Assembly: GCA_029961685.1 (NCBI GenBank)
Contig: JARWKL010000014.1
Span: 24,091,137-24,155,136, forward strand
Length of the DNA stretch: 64,000 nucleotides
Direction: 5' to 3'
DNA from: Aristolochia californica
Taxonomy: Eukaryota; Streptophyta; Magnoliopsida; Piperales; Aristolochiaceae
The position numbers and the translations under genes were made by a program. Below the pieces are notes generated by a model, which saw only the letters and a program-made list of their open reading frames with translations, was not told the origin of the DNA and ran no database searches. Below, one piece after another: positions 23,326 to 35,500 of this stretch; positions within the stretch are counted from its first letter, which is position 1; each line of letters starts with the position of its first letter.

Positions 23326-25465
23326 ACTACTGTTTATCTCACCAACCGTCTACCTACACCCAAAGTTAATCGTCTTTCACCATATGCCAATTTTTTTGGC
23401 ACTCCTCCTAACTACTATAAACTCTGCAGTTTTAGTTGTCTCTGTTATCCATGGCTCTGGCCATACTCCTCCCACAAACTCACTCCACGTTCCTCTCCTT
23501 ATGTTTTTCTAGGGTACTCTACCTCTCAAAGTGCCTATTTACGTCTTGAAACCACTATTTCTTATCTTTATGTATCACATTATGTTAAATTCGTTGAGTC
23601 TATTTTCCCCTTCACTTTGCTTCAGTCTCACCTCGACCGTCCCTCGTCTGATACACTCTCTCACTGGTGTTCATTTGTGTCCTAACTTCTGGTTACCAGT
23701 ACATCCACCACAGATTCGATAATTGCGCCTTCTGCAAGCTCCATTCACGACCTTGCAACTAACCCCCCTCCTCCCCCACACCCCACTCCAACACCCAACC
23801 ACACTCACACATCGGCCGGCCACAACCATTATCCCTACCTGCTTCCTCCCCTCCCCATGTTATTGTCACCAGATCCAAAAACAACATTTACAAGCCCATT
23901 CAAAATTATACCTCACAACCCAGCTTCCTGCATATGCCAACCATGAACCAACAACCATAATTCAAGCTCTCATCGATCCCAAATGTTATCAGGCTATGTC
24001 TGATGAGTATAATGCTTTTCTTCAGAATGAGACATGGGAACTTGTTCCCTTAGATATCTCACTGAATCTGGTTGGTTGCAAATGGATTTTTCATACTAAA
24101 AATCTCTCTGATGGTTCTATAGACAAGTACAAGACTCATTTAATTGCCAAAAGGTTTTACTAGAACCATGTGGTTGATTGTCATAAAACCTTTAGTCCTA
24201 TTATCAAGCCTACCACTATTTGCATTGTTCTTAGCCTTATAGTAAGTCGTGGCTGGTCGCTTCGACAACTTGATGTTAATAATGTTTTTTTCTAAAGTAC
24301 TCTATCTGAGGATGTCTTTATAGCACAATGATTGGGCTTCATTTATCGTGATCGTTCCCATCATGTCTACAAACTTCACAAGGCCATCTATTGTCTCAAG
24401 CAAGCTCCTTGTGCTTGATATCATGAGTTGCGCTAGTTTCTCATCACCTCTGGTTTCACCAACTTTCATACAGACTCCTTTCTTTTTATCTCTCACACAA
24501 GTACAACTGTATTGTATATTCTGGTCTATGTGGATGACATCATTATTACAGGAGACAATGATCAAGCTATGACAATGTTCATCCACCTTCTTGCTCAGGG
24601 ATTTTCACTCAAGGATCTTGGCTCCTTGACTTACTTTCTCATAATTGAAGTTGTTCCTCATTCTCAAGGACTACTTATGTCTCAATGCCAGTATATTTCT
24701 GATCTCCTTGCTCTCACACACATGACAAATGCAAAGCTTGTAGCTACACCTCTTGCCACATCATCTACACTCACACTTCAGTTTGGTACGATACTCTCTA
24801 ATGCATCTGAATATCAAATTATTGTTGGAAGTCTGCAATACTTGTCTCTTACTCGCCCTGACATTCCTTATGTAGTGAATAAGTTATCCCAGTTTATGCA
24901 ATGCCCTACTACTAATTACTGGGATGTTGTCAGACGTTTGTAGCGCTATCTCTGTGGGACTCTGGATCATGGTATCGTAATACATCGATAATCTTCCTCG
25001 TCTCTTCATGCGTTCTCAGATGCTGACTAGGTAGGACACAAGAATGATTTCACTTCCACAAGTGTCTATATTGTTTACCTAGGTCGCAATCTTATCTCTT
25101 GAAATTCTAAGCAGCAACAAATTGTGGTTCGATCCTCTACTTAAGCGGAATATTGATCTGTTGCATTGCAGTCGAGATCCATTGGATATGCTCTCTTCTC
25201 ATTGAACTTGGTATTCTTCTTCTGGGGCAATTGGTGTTTTTTTTGTGACAATATCGGTGTTATAAATTTGTGCTTCAATCCAGTCTTTCACTCGCGCGTG
25301 AAACATGTAGCTTGGGATTACCACTTCATTCGAGAACAAGTTCATAGTGGTGTTCTTCGGGTGACTCATGTCTCCTATGTTGATCAGTTAGCAGATGCTC
25401 TCAGCAAACCGCTTCCACAAACACGCTTCATCTTCTTGAAGACCAGGATTGGATTCTCCTCTCGG
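23326..25465 (+). pseudogene. element A integrase C-part, RT and RNase H remnant
   Basis: Pieces in order: integrase C-terminal part (TNRLPTP, FLGYSTSQ) to about 23560; RT start (LVGCKWIFHTKN, near 24070); RT core with YVDDIII at about 24525; RT connection to 24943; RNase H with HYIRE-type and LADALSKPL motifs to about 25440. Stops and frameshifts separate the pieces. Confidence 0.8.
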
Positions 25466-25667
25466 AGCTCCATCTTGCAGGGGCATGATAGAGATAAAAA
25501 TAAAACCGATGGAATTTGAGATTGTGTCAAATTGTAACTCTAAAGTAATGTAAACTCCTCTTAGTGATAATGTTTATCATGTAAAATTTAATCTTTTTAT
25601 AACCTATAAATACTTGTATAGATGAATGTAAAACATCGAGAAATTTTTCTTATTCTTATCTTTTATA

Positions 25668-26572
25668 CCACATTCCTTGAAATTAATGAGAAAATAATGT
25701 GAGCTCCTACAAGTTACCACTTGGAAAAATTTGTTCATGCCCTTCGAGAGGAGTACATGCCTTGCAATTATAAGTAAAGACTAGCATCACTTTCAAATTA
25801 GTTTGTCAATCCACTAGTTTTCAAGTTGTTCAATCCCGACATCAACAACACTATTAACACTTTTCAACCATTGCTTACAAGTACATTGTAAGTAATTCTC
25901 TATAAAATTCATATGAATGCTTTACAAGTAGGGGATTTTTGGGCATGTAGAATCTAAGTTCTCTTATCAAATTTTGTTGAACTTCTTTGTGGTGTTAAAA
26001 ATGTCATTGACTTTATAGGCAGAAGTTGAAGCTCTAGGGACTATAGAGAGGATAAACAATACCAACAATGCTCTAATTAGTACTCTAAGGTACTTATTCA
26101 AAAATGAAATTTCTCTCAGAAAAATACGTCCAAAATTCCTAATCATTCATTAATTCATTATAAATCATACTAGAATTGTCTCCGTCATTCTGCTTAAGTT
26201 TTAAACCAGAAGTACGAAAGGAACAATTGCCTTCTTAGTTCAATCCATGAACGATCCAGAGTCTGCACCGTTGGATTTAATCTTAATGCAAATGGTTGCG
26301 AAGAATCCCAATTTCACCAGAATCCCCAATAATTATAATAGGGACCTTTTGTTGCACCTCAATTTGAAGCTTGAAAGTTAAAAGTTGAACAACCACACGC
26401 CTCCCAATTCCAAGCTACTCCCAGCACCACCTTGAAATCAATTCGGAGTTTTTTCCCCCCTCTTATTTCAATCATCTTCTCTACTTGACTACCTCTGCTC
26501 AATTTCACTTCTTCTCATTAGTTTTTAAACCCTAAATCGGATTTTTACAATCTCTGTTTCTCCGCAATTATT
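25668..26572 (+). promoter_or_regulatory. upstream region, promoter and 5' UTR of the DRP3 gene
   Basis: About 0.9 kb without a reading frame of note lies between element A and the DRP3 ATG. The last 150 bases are pyrimidine-rich and leader-like. A telo-box-like AAACCCTAAA occurs at 26527-26536, a motif common in promoters and leaders of plant housekeeping genes. No confident TATA box was chosen. Confidence 0.45.
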
Positions 26573-29500
26573 ATGGCGGACGAACAGAGCTCCGACCAGA
26601 ATCCTATCGGGCACGCAGTGATTCCCCTAGTGAACAAGTTGCAGGATATTTTTGCTCAGCTGGGGAGCGCGTCCACCATTGATTTGCCTCAAGTAGCGGT
26701 CGTGGGGAGCCAGAGTAGCGGGAAGTCTAGCGTGCTGGAAGCGCTTGTGGGGAGGGATTTTTTGCCTCGGGGTTCTGATATTTGTACCAGGAGGCCGTTG
26801 GTATTACAGCTTGTGCACTCGCCAAGGGGTGTCGAAGCTAAGGGCGATGAGTGGGGAGAGTTCTTACACTTGCCTGGGATGAAGTTATTTGACTTTGCGG
26901 CTATTCGCGCGGAGATTCAAGTTAAGAGTTCTTTTCTGATTTGTTATGGAATCTCTCCTTATGCTTTGGATTCATCGAATAGGAAAGCTTTTGGTTGCAT
27001 AAGAAGACTTGTGAAATCTTATACTTGGTTGTCGTCTACTAATATAAGGGCGGAGCAAAGGTGTTATCTGATTTAATGCTCTCTTTTTCACTGTTTGTCA
27101 ATCTTGCTGCCACTTTGCCATGCCGAAGTCTTTTTTTTTTTTTTTTTTTAAATGAATGAAATAAAATGCAGTCGATTGGTATTGTCTTCATTTCTTTTAT
27201 TACCTTCTTTTGCTTTGGAGCAAAATTTTCGTCTGCCATTGCGGAGGTATCTGGATGTTATATAGTGAACGGCAGTGTTATTGTTTGCTTTAACTTGCAA
27301 GTTGGGGCAGACAGTGAAGCTGTCTATTTATAAGCTGCGGTTTGAACTCATCTATACTCAGTCTCCCTCTGATGAAATGGATTTTAACTGTCTTTTACTT
27401 TAAACAATTTTTCACTTGTTATGGATGCAAAATGTTTGTTGAGGTCATCTTATTATCATATCCTAAGCTGCTATTACATTGTTTGAGTTAACTTGCAGGC
27501 TGAAACGGAAAGGGAAGCTGGTGGAAACAAGGGAGTTTCTGACAAACAGATTCGTTTGAAGGTGTTTTCTCCTAATGTTCTTAATATCACTTTGGTGGAT
27601 TTGCCTGGAATTACAAAAGTTCCTGTTGGAGATCAACCAAAGGATATTGAGGGACTAATTAGAGCCATGATTCATTCTTATATCAAGCACGAGACCTGCA
27701 TAATTTTAGCAGTAACACCTGCAAATTCAGATTTGGCAAATTCCGATGCCCTTCAGGTGGCCAGGGTTGCTGACCCAGATGGTATGCTCTACATAGTAAC
27801 CGTATGAATTATTAATTGCTGAACAGAGGGTCAGAAAGATGGATGCTTTAGTGCTTTATTGTATTTGATTTTATTTGAATTATCTGTTCTGCATGAACAA
27901 CTATTTGTTTCTGACACTTGTTTATGATGACCTTTCTTGCTAGGTCACAGAACAATTGGCGTAATCACCAAAGTAAGAAAAATATCTTTTGAAGTCCTTG
28001 ATATCTTTTTTGTTGTTTTTAATAAATAGGTACGTATTGTTGAAGCAATTCTGAATTTCTATGTTTTGTGGCTTCAGTTAGATATCATGGACAGAGGTAC
28101 TGACGCTCGGAATTTTTTGCTTGGCAAAGTGATTCCTCTTCGACTTGGTTATGTGGGTGTTGTGAACCGCAGTCAGGAGGTAACCCTTTCCTTTGAAGCA
28201 TAGTTGCATGCTTTGTTTAGAACTATTGATTGTTGCTGAATTATTGGTTCCATTCAGCGTCTTGATGCTTTAAAAGGTATTCACTACAGTCTGTTACCAC
28301 TTTGTGTAGAAAATCAGTCAGTTAGAGGGGGAGAGATGTATTTCTTGGTGACTTTCTTGCTAATGGCCAATCTTTGATTATGGAGATAAAGTTTAAATCT
28401 GTGATTTATGGGAGATTATGTGATATCCTTGAGAAAAATGACTTTTATTTATAATGATAAAACTGTTGGCTATGTTTGTAGTTTGTTAAAGAAGATAGTG
28501 GCATTATATACAATTAAGTGAGTGAGTAGCATGAGATGTACTTATGTAATAACTTAAGTTGCTTACTTTACTCATGTATTAAGGTTTTTACCCTCGCAAT
28601 CTATAAATAAGAGGTAAGGGGGAGAGCTCTACACGTGCTCTTGATTCCCCTTGAGAAACCTTAGCCTCTTGTCATACTCATCCTCTCTCTTCTCCTCTTT
28701 AAACCTAGACCTTCTAGTGATAGAACCCTAGAATTTAACATGGTATCAGAGCGGGAATTCTAGGATTCTTAAAGTAAAGCTACTCTAAAGTATCGAAGTA
28801 TGCAAAAGAGATAAAATTCCAGCCATTAGAGGAGGTAAAGGTGCTGTTTTTTTTCAAGTTTCAGCGAGGTCTTATATCAGATAAGTGTGTTAAATCACTT
28901 GTTCTTTGCCTAAAGACATTCATTGTCATGTTAGAATCAATCACAATTCGTTTTTAGTATCAAATAGACAACATATGCAAAATCAAGTTCAATTTGGCCA
29001 AAATCATGGCTGAATTAGAATATTTTTGAAAACTCTTATTGCTGCCTTGTTTTAACTGGTTTTGCATGCTATAAATTCAATTTGATAAATTCAAAAACTC
29101 CTCTCAAATTATGGATTAAATCTCTACTTGTTGCTTAAGTTATTTGTTCTCTAGTTTCATTAAACCCTAAGTTGGGGTCTAAAGTTTTTTAGAAAGTTCT
29201 CTCATTCATGGCATGTTTGGAATTACTTTCAAAATCAACAAAAATGTCTAAATTATTCAGCCTAATTATCAGTGTTCTAAGGCTGTTTAGAGTGTTGGTT
29301 TAATAGTATAAAGTTTTTTAAGTCAAGTCATGCTTGTGCCCTTAAATTGCTAAGTCTTGTGTACGTATGGTTTTGTGTTAGTTCATGAATTCAATCTATA
29401 AATTGCTAATCCTTCTCTTTTAAGGTTAGTCTAAAGTGTGTTTGTGTGTTTGCTTTAACGGGAAGTCCTTTGGTTTTGTTTGCAATGACCAAAATTTCAA

Positions 29501-32500
29501 GTAATTCATCTTCTTCCTCGAGTTATGCTGATTTCAATAAACATGATCGTTTGAGAATTAATACCATTCCTCTCAAGGGTTTTAGCAACTATGTGTCTTG
29601 GTCTCAATTTGTTAAATGGTTTCTGATAACAAGAAATGTTGTTGAACTCTTGGACCGGCCACCTACTCAAGCTGATGATGCTTCCTATCATAAGTGGTTG
29701 AAGGAAGATACGTTGATTATAAGTTGGTTGATTAATAGCATGGAAGAAGTGGTTGCCAACAATTTTATTCATTTGAATACAACCAGGGGTATATGGGATA
29801 CATGTTTTCAATTATATTTTACACCTGACAGTCTTCAAAAAGTCTATGACATATTTCAGGAGATGTGTAGGAAATCTTCATGAATATTTTGCCAGGTTTG
29901 AGGTCTACTTCAAGATCCCCTAGTTGCTCAGCCATATTCAACTGACATTGCAACTCAAGCAAAGCAGAGGGAAAATTCTATATCTGCCATATGCCCTGCT
30001 AATTTACAACCTTACTTAGATGTTAAAAAAAATCAGACTCAACCAGACCCTCATTTAATGGTGTGTGCAACACTGCTTAGGATACCAGTTAAGGTATCTA
30101 CTCCTCCAACTGATCAAGTTTGAGAATTCAACTCTGTTTTCCCAAGGGAGAGGGAGTAACAATTCTGGTGGAGGAAAAGGTCATATGGTGAAGGTAGAGG
30201 AAGATGAGGTAGTGAATCCAACCATAATTCCTCTATCACTGAAGAAAGTGTACTTTTGTTGCTATGAATAATCATCTAGTTGGAAGGTACTAGAATGTAC
30301 ATGGAAAATCAGATTGTTTTAAGGCCAATCAGGCCTCTACCACATCAACTCACAATGAAGTGCCTAGTGAACCCTCAAAAGGGAAGACACTGTAAGAAAA
30401 GACCATTTTTTATTTCAAAAGTTCAAAAATATGATGGTAACCCCTTAGAATGCTACTTCAACCATTGTTGCTACTACAAGTGCGTTATCCTTGGACTCAA
30501 ATTCTAGTGGTAACTCCTCATCTTGGATCATGCCTCTAAACACCTTACTTGTCACATAAATAAGTTGTCAAATGTGTCATAATGTATTACGAACCGTGTT
30601 GAAGAGTAGGTATGGAAGGGTCTTACATGATTTTCACAAAACCAAAATTAATATGGTGGAATCTTACATGAGTCTCACAGAAGAGTATTAGTTAAATGTG
30701 TTTTAGTTGTGTTAGTCTTATATTTGTGTAGTTTTTTAATTGTTCTTGGATTTATCTTTTAGTGTTTAACTTTGGGTGTAACTGGGACAAAAGTAGTTTT
30801 ATTGTAATTGGAAAATGATAGTTTTATTGTAGTTGGACTCATGTACTCAAATTACAACAAATCAGTTAAGTTTTTCTCTTTTTTAGAAGTTCAACATGGT
30901 ATCAAAACGAGTTTTGTGAGTCGACTCGGTCAACTAACAAAGATAATATGATCATTTTTTGATCTATCATTTCTAGTAGTTTAGGTTCGTATTCTATCTT
31001 TTTTTTCCTTTCTATCCTGTCCTAGTACCTATTGTTTTCTTTGTATTCACACCTCTATATTGCAAATTATATATTGACGGAAAGATCTTCGACTCTAATT
31101 TCCAATGCAAAAAGAACTTTAGCAAGCAAAATTTTCTACAAAGAGAAATCGATATTTGAAGCAACAAAGGTTAGACTGCAAGATAGGTTCGAGCAACAAC
31201 AAAAAGCTTCAACTTTCGATTTGTTTTATGCCATCAATAATGAGATTTTATATTGAGAATTATATATCAAAATAAAGATCTATAAGTCTATTTTCTTGCC
31301 TATCCCACCAATTCTCCTATCATCTCTCCTTGCATTGATGTGAATTGAGTTTCCTTTTCTCCTAAAATCCGAGTTTTGTTAGGAATTAGATGCCCTAATT
31401 CCAAACTAACGAGAGCAATAATAATAATCATGGAAGAAGGAAAAAAAAACACGAAAAAACACAACAAGATTTATACAGGTTTGCCTCAAGGTGAGACTAC
31501 GTCCCGTCTTCTGCCGCTGCAGTAATCCACTATGAAGATGAAATAGTTTACAAGAGATATCACACACTTACAGGTGTTTCTCTCTAACCTCTCGGGTTGC
31601 AACTCGAGATGCTTCTCGGATTAAGATCGTAAAACCCTAATTATGGCGTCCCCCAATTTAAAGAGAAAGCTAGGCCAATCGCATTACAAGAGTGAAATTC
31701 CCAAACTGCCCTTAATGAAACAACAGTCAATATATCGTGGATCGAATGGGGGCTCCGCCTTCGCACCCTCGGAAGTCAACGCCCACGGCGACCTTACTGC
31801 GAAGGTCGATCCGCGACCAACTCAGCGTAAGGCATTAATTAGGCTCCACAACTTAACAAGTTTTTTATCCAAATTTCCCTTCTAATCAGAGAGTTTTGGT
31901 CAGACTTAATCACTCCACGATGTGCTCCTTTAAGGTATTCTATATCTTGCTTCGATGTTGCTTTCAAGTTTTGCATTTTTGTTACTTGGTTGTATATCTT
32001 TTGCATAATTAACTCTGAAAATTTGTGGTCACCCCCAAAACGTTATACTTGGTCAAATTTATTAAGTTTTACCGTTATAGTCTCCCATAGTATTTTTTTG
32101 AAAAAAAGGTCACTTGGAAGTATGAGTGTTGCATAGTTGCCTCCTTCCAGTTAAAGTTGTTTTTCTCTAGTATTTCTTCAGTTTATCATCTTGTGTTTTT
32201 ATCACTTCAGAGCAATGCCTAAACCCACTACCCAAAAGAATAGGAGTGTGCCTAACATCCATCTTGAGTCAAGTCTTTTGTTCTTCACCTAAGAGGTGAT
32301 TTGTGTTTGAACTACCCTTAAAGTGAGTAGTCTATTTGTTAAGCCCTAATGTTGGGCTGTTTTTTCGCCTTTAAAATTAAGCGGAGTGTGTTTCAGACTA
32401 TGATTGTTTTGACTAGTGTATGGAGCTTTGTCGTACGACTAGGAGTGATTTTGTTTTCGCATATTGTGTTTTGTCCAAGTTGGTCTCTATATCCTTTTTT

Positions 32501-35500
32501 ATCCCTAGCTTAAGGGGCAGAAGTAGAAGAAGAAGTACAAAAAAGAGGTATTTTGTTTCACATGTGGTAATTTTTATGTGACTAAAATAGTCAAGAAAGG
32601 GGGAGAACAATAGATGATGATTTTATGTGTATGAAAAAAAATTTAGCCAATGAAGATTGAAGAACAAAAGTTATTTTCTTTATAAGCTAAAATTATAAAC
32701 TCCAGCTTGAGGGGAGTGTTGAAGAGCAGGTATGGAAGTGTTTTACATGACTCTCACAACAAGAAGTCTCACAAAGCCAGAATTAATATGGTGGTGTCTT
32801 ATAGGAGTCTCACAAGAGGTCTCACAAGAGGTCTTACAGAAGTGTCTCAATTAAAGGTGTTTTGGTTATGTTAGTCTTTTATTTATGTTCAGTTGTTCAA
32901 TTGTTTTAGGATTTATCTTTTAGTGTTTAACTTTGGGTGTAACTGGGATAAGGGTAGGTTTATTATAATTGGATTCTACTGAGCCATTAAATGTACTCTT
33001 GAGCCTCACGAGAATAAATTCTCCTAGAGCCATTAAGTGTATTTTCTTGGGGTACTCAAAAACATAGAAAGGGTATGTATGTTACTCACCAGTCCTAAAA
33101 GAAAACATTTGTTTTTGTTGATGTCATGTTCTTTGAGGACCAACCATACTTCTTGGCTAGTTGTCCTCCCGGTTTTACACCTTTTGTAGTCATGCCCAAG
33201 CGTAGTGTGTCCGCTGATCACCAACTTCCACAAGATGAGCAGCCACATGAGGACATTCTCTCACCTCTTGTCGACCACTCACTTGTGTAGTCTCCTGATG
33301 CTCTTGAGGTAAGTTCTCCTCCATCCTCTCCAATTATGTTTGATCTACCATATGACACACGACTTATCGCCCTTCGAAAAGAATTATGAACCACCACTAC
33401 CCGACCACCTTTCACTTCATACCCAATCTCCAATTATGTCTCCACTCATCGGTTATCTTCTAGTTGTGTTTCATTTTTGTCTGTTGTCTCATCCTCATGA
33501 TTCTAGCACTTACGAAGGGGCCTCCAAAGATCCAAGTTAGAAAGTTGTTATTGATGAAGAGATCCAAGCTATGTATAAGAATCGTACCCTGGGATTTGAC
33601 TTCTCTCCCAACCACCAAAAAAGTCGTAGGGTGCAAGTGGGTGTTCATACTAAAGTATAATCCTGATGGATTGTGGCTTGGTATAAGACAAGGTTAGTTG
33701 CTAAGGGTTATACGCAATCTTATGGCATTTATTATGATGAGACATTTTCTTCAGTGGCCTAGATGAATTCAGTTCAGGTTCTTATCTCTCTTATGGGTAA
33801 TTTTAAATGGGCCTTATATCAGTTGAATGTAAAAAATATTTTTTTACATGGTGACCTTTCAGAAGAAGTATATATGATTCAACTCCCTGGTTATTTGGTT
33901 GAAGGGGAGAAGGTATATAGATTAAAAAGCCTCTACGGGTTTAAACAATCTCCAGGGGCCTGGTTTGATAAGTTATCCATGATTGTTACTTAGCTTTGGT
34001 TTCAGATGTATGGAAGTGATTATTCAATATTCATCAAAACACCACTTGAGGGAAGGCTCTCATGGTTTTGTATGTTGATAACATTGTTATTACGAGCAAT
34101 GACTCTAGTGGTATTTAGCAAGTTAAGGAAGACTTCAAAAGGGAGTTCCAAACAAAAGATTTAGGACTTCTCAAATACTTCTTGGGTATAGAAGTCTTTC
34201 AATCCTGTCACGACATAGTGTTGTTTCAAAGAACATATGTTCTTGATTTGTTACAAGAAACATGAATGCTTGGGTGTAAGTCAACTGACACACTTATGGA
34301 GCCAAATGTTAAACTCTGTGCTGAAAGTGGCAATGATGTTGTCCAGCAGTTAGTTGGAAAACTTATCTATCTCACATCTACAAGATTGGATATGTCCTAT
34401 TCAATAAGTGTTATCAGTTAATTTATGCATGAACCTCAACAATCTCATTAGATAGCATTGGAAAGGATTCTCCTATACTAAAAGAAAAATCCAGGATGTA
34501 AGTTATTATTTAAATGCCATGGACATGTGCAGATGCAGACTGGGTTGTATTTCCGAATGATAGGAAATCCACTTCCAGCTATTGTGCAACGGTTGGAGAA
34601 AACTTAGTCACATGGAGAAGCAAGAAACAAAACGTGGTGGTAAGGTCATGTGCAGAAGTTGCGTACAGGTCTATGCTACACGCAGTAAGTGAGCTATTGT
34701 GGTGCAAATCCTTCATGACTGAGCTCAGTTTTTATATAACCAAACCCATGCAGCTTCATTGTGATAATTAAGCTACTATTCACATTGCTACTAATCCAGT
34801 GTTTTATGAAAGGATGAAGCATATTGAGATAGATTGTCACCTTGTTCGTGAAAAGTTGCAAGCTGGTGTGATATCCATGTAGTACATCCATCCTAGAATC
34901 AATTAACAGGCATCTTTACAAAGGCCATTGCTGAAAAATCTCGATCAGAGATATGTTCCAAGCTGCGAATCTTTGATGTTTTCTCACCAGCTTGAGGGGG
35001 TGTTAAAGAAGATAGTGGCATTATATTGTAATTAAGTGAACAAATAGCATGTGATATAATTATATATAACTTAAGTTCCTTTCTTTACTCATGTATGAGG
35101 GTTTTTACCCTCATAATCTATAATAAGAGGTTTGGGGGAGAGGTCTACACGTGCTCTTGATTCCCCTTGAAAAACCCTAGCCTCTTGTCATACTTGTCCC
35201 TCTCTTCTCTTCTCTTTGCTCTCTTTTCCTTTCTCTCTTTCTTCTCCTCTCATCTCCTCCTTAAACCTAGCCCTTCTAGTGATAGAACCCTAGAATTTAA
35301 CATAATTGTGGACATCAGGATGTTAGGAGGGCTAAATAGTAATTTTTTTAAACAAATAAAATTTACTCTTTTAAGAATTTAGCTGCTATGCAAAGTAAGC
35401 TGCAAGTTACTCCTGTTAATGTTGTTATAGTGCAAGAAATGTGCTGATGACTTCTTGAATTGTTTGATTGCATTGCAACAAGCTTGTTACTATGCTGGAC

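Larger units (their letters stand above)
14741..25667 (+). mobile_element. Ty1/copia retrotransposon A, carrying nested element A2
   Basis: LTRs are 14741-14931 (191 bp) and 25486-25667 (182 bp), matching along their length (for example TGTAAACTCCTCTTAGTGATAA in both, split here only by length). The 5-bp target duplication CCACA lies at 14736-14740 and 25668-25672. A primer site TGGTATCAGAG follows at 14932. Domain order gag, protease, integrase, RT, RNase H is copia-type. The interior is broken by stops and frameshifts, by an inverted duplication of the integrase region (16514-17003 against 17052 onward), and by insertion of A2 at 17313. Without A2 it is about 5.2 kb. Confidence 0.9.
28484..35302 (+). 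mobile_element. Ty1/copia retrotransposon B in DRP3 intron 4
   Basis: LTRs are 28484-28740 and 35001-35302, starting TGTTAAAGAAGATAGTGGC and ending GAATTTAACA. The 3' copy is longer through extra TCTCTT units. Primer site TGGTATCAGAGC is at 28741, and polypurine tract CTTGAGGGGG ends at 35000. Flanks TAGTT (28479-28483) and TAATT (35303-35307) are a one-mismatch target duplication. gag is at 29446-29900 and pol at 33000-34990. Protease and most of integrase are missing, where element C2 sits. It has the same sense as DRP3. Confidence 0.9.
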
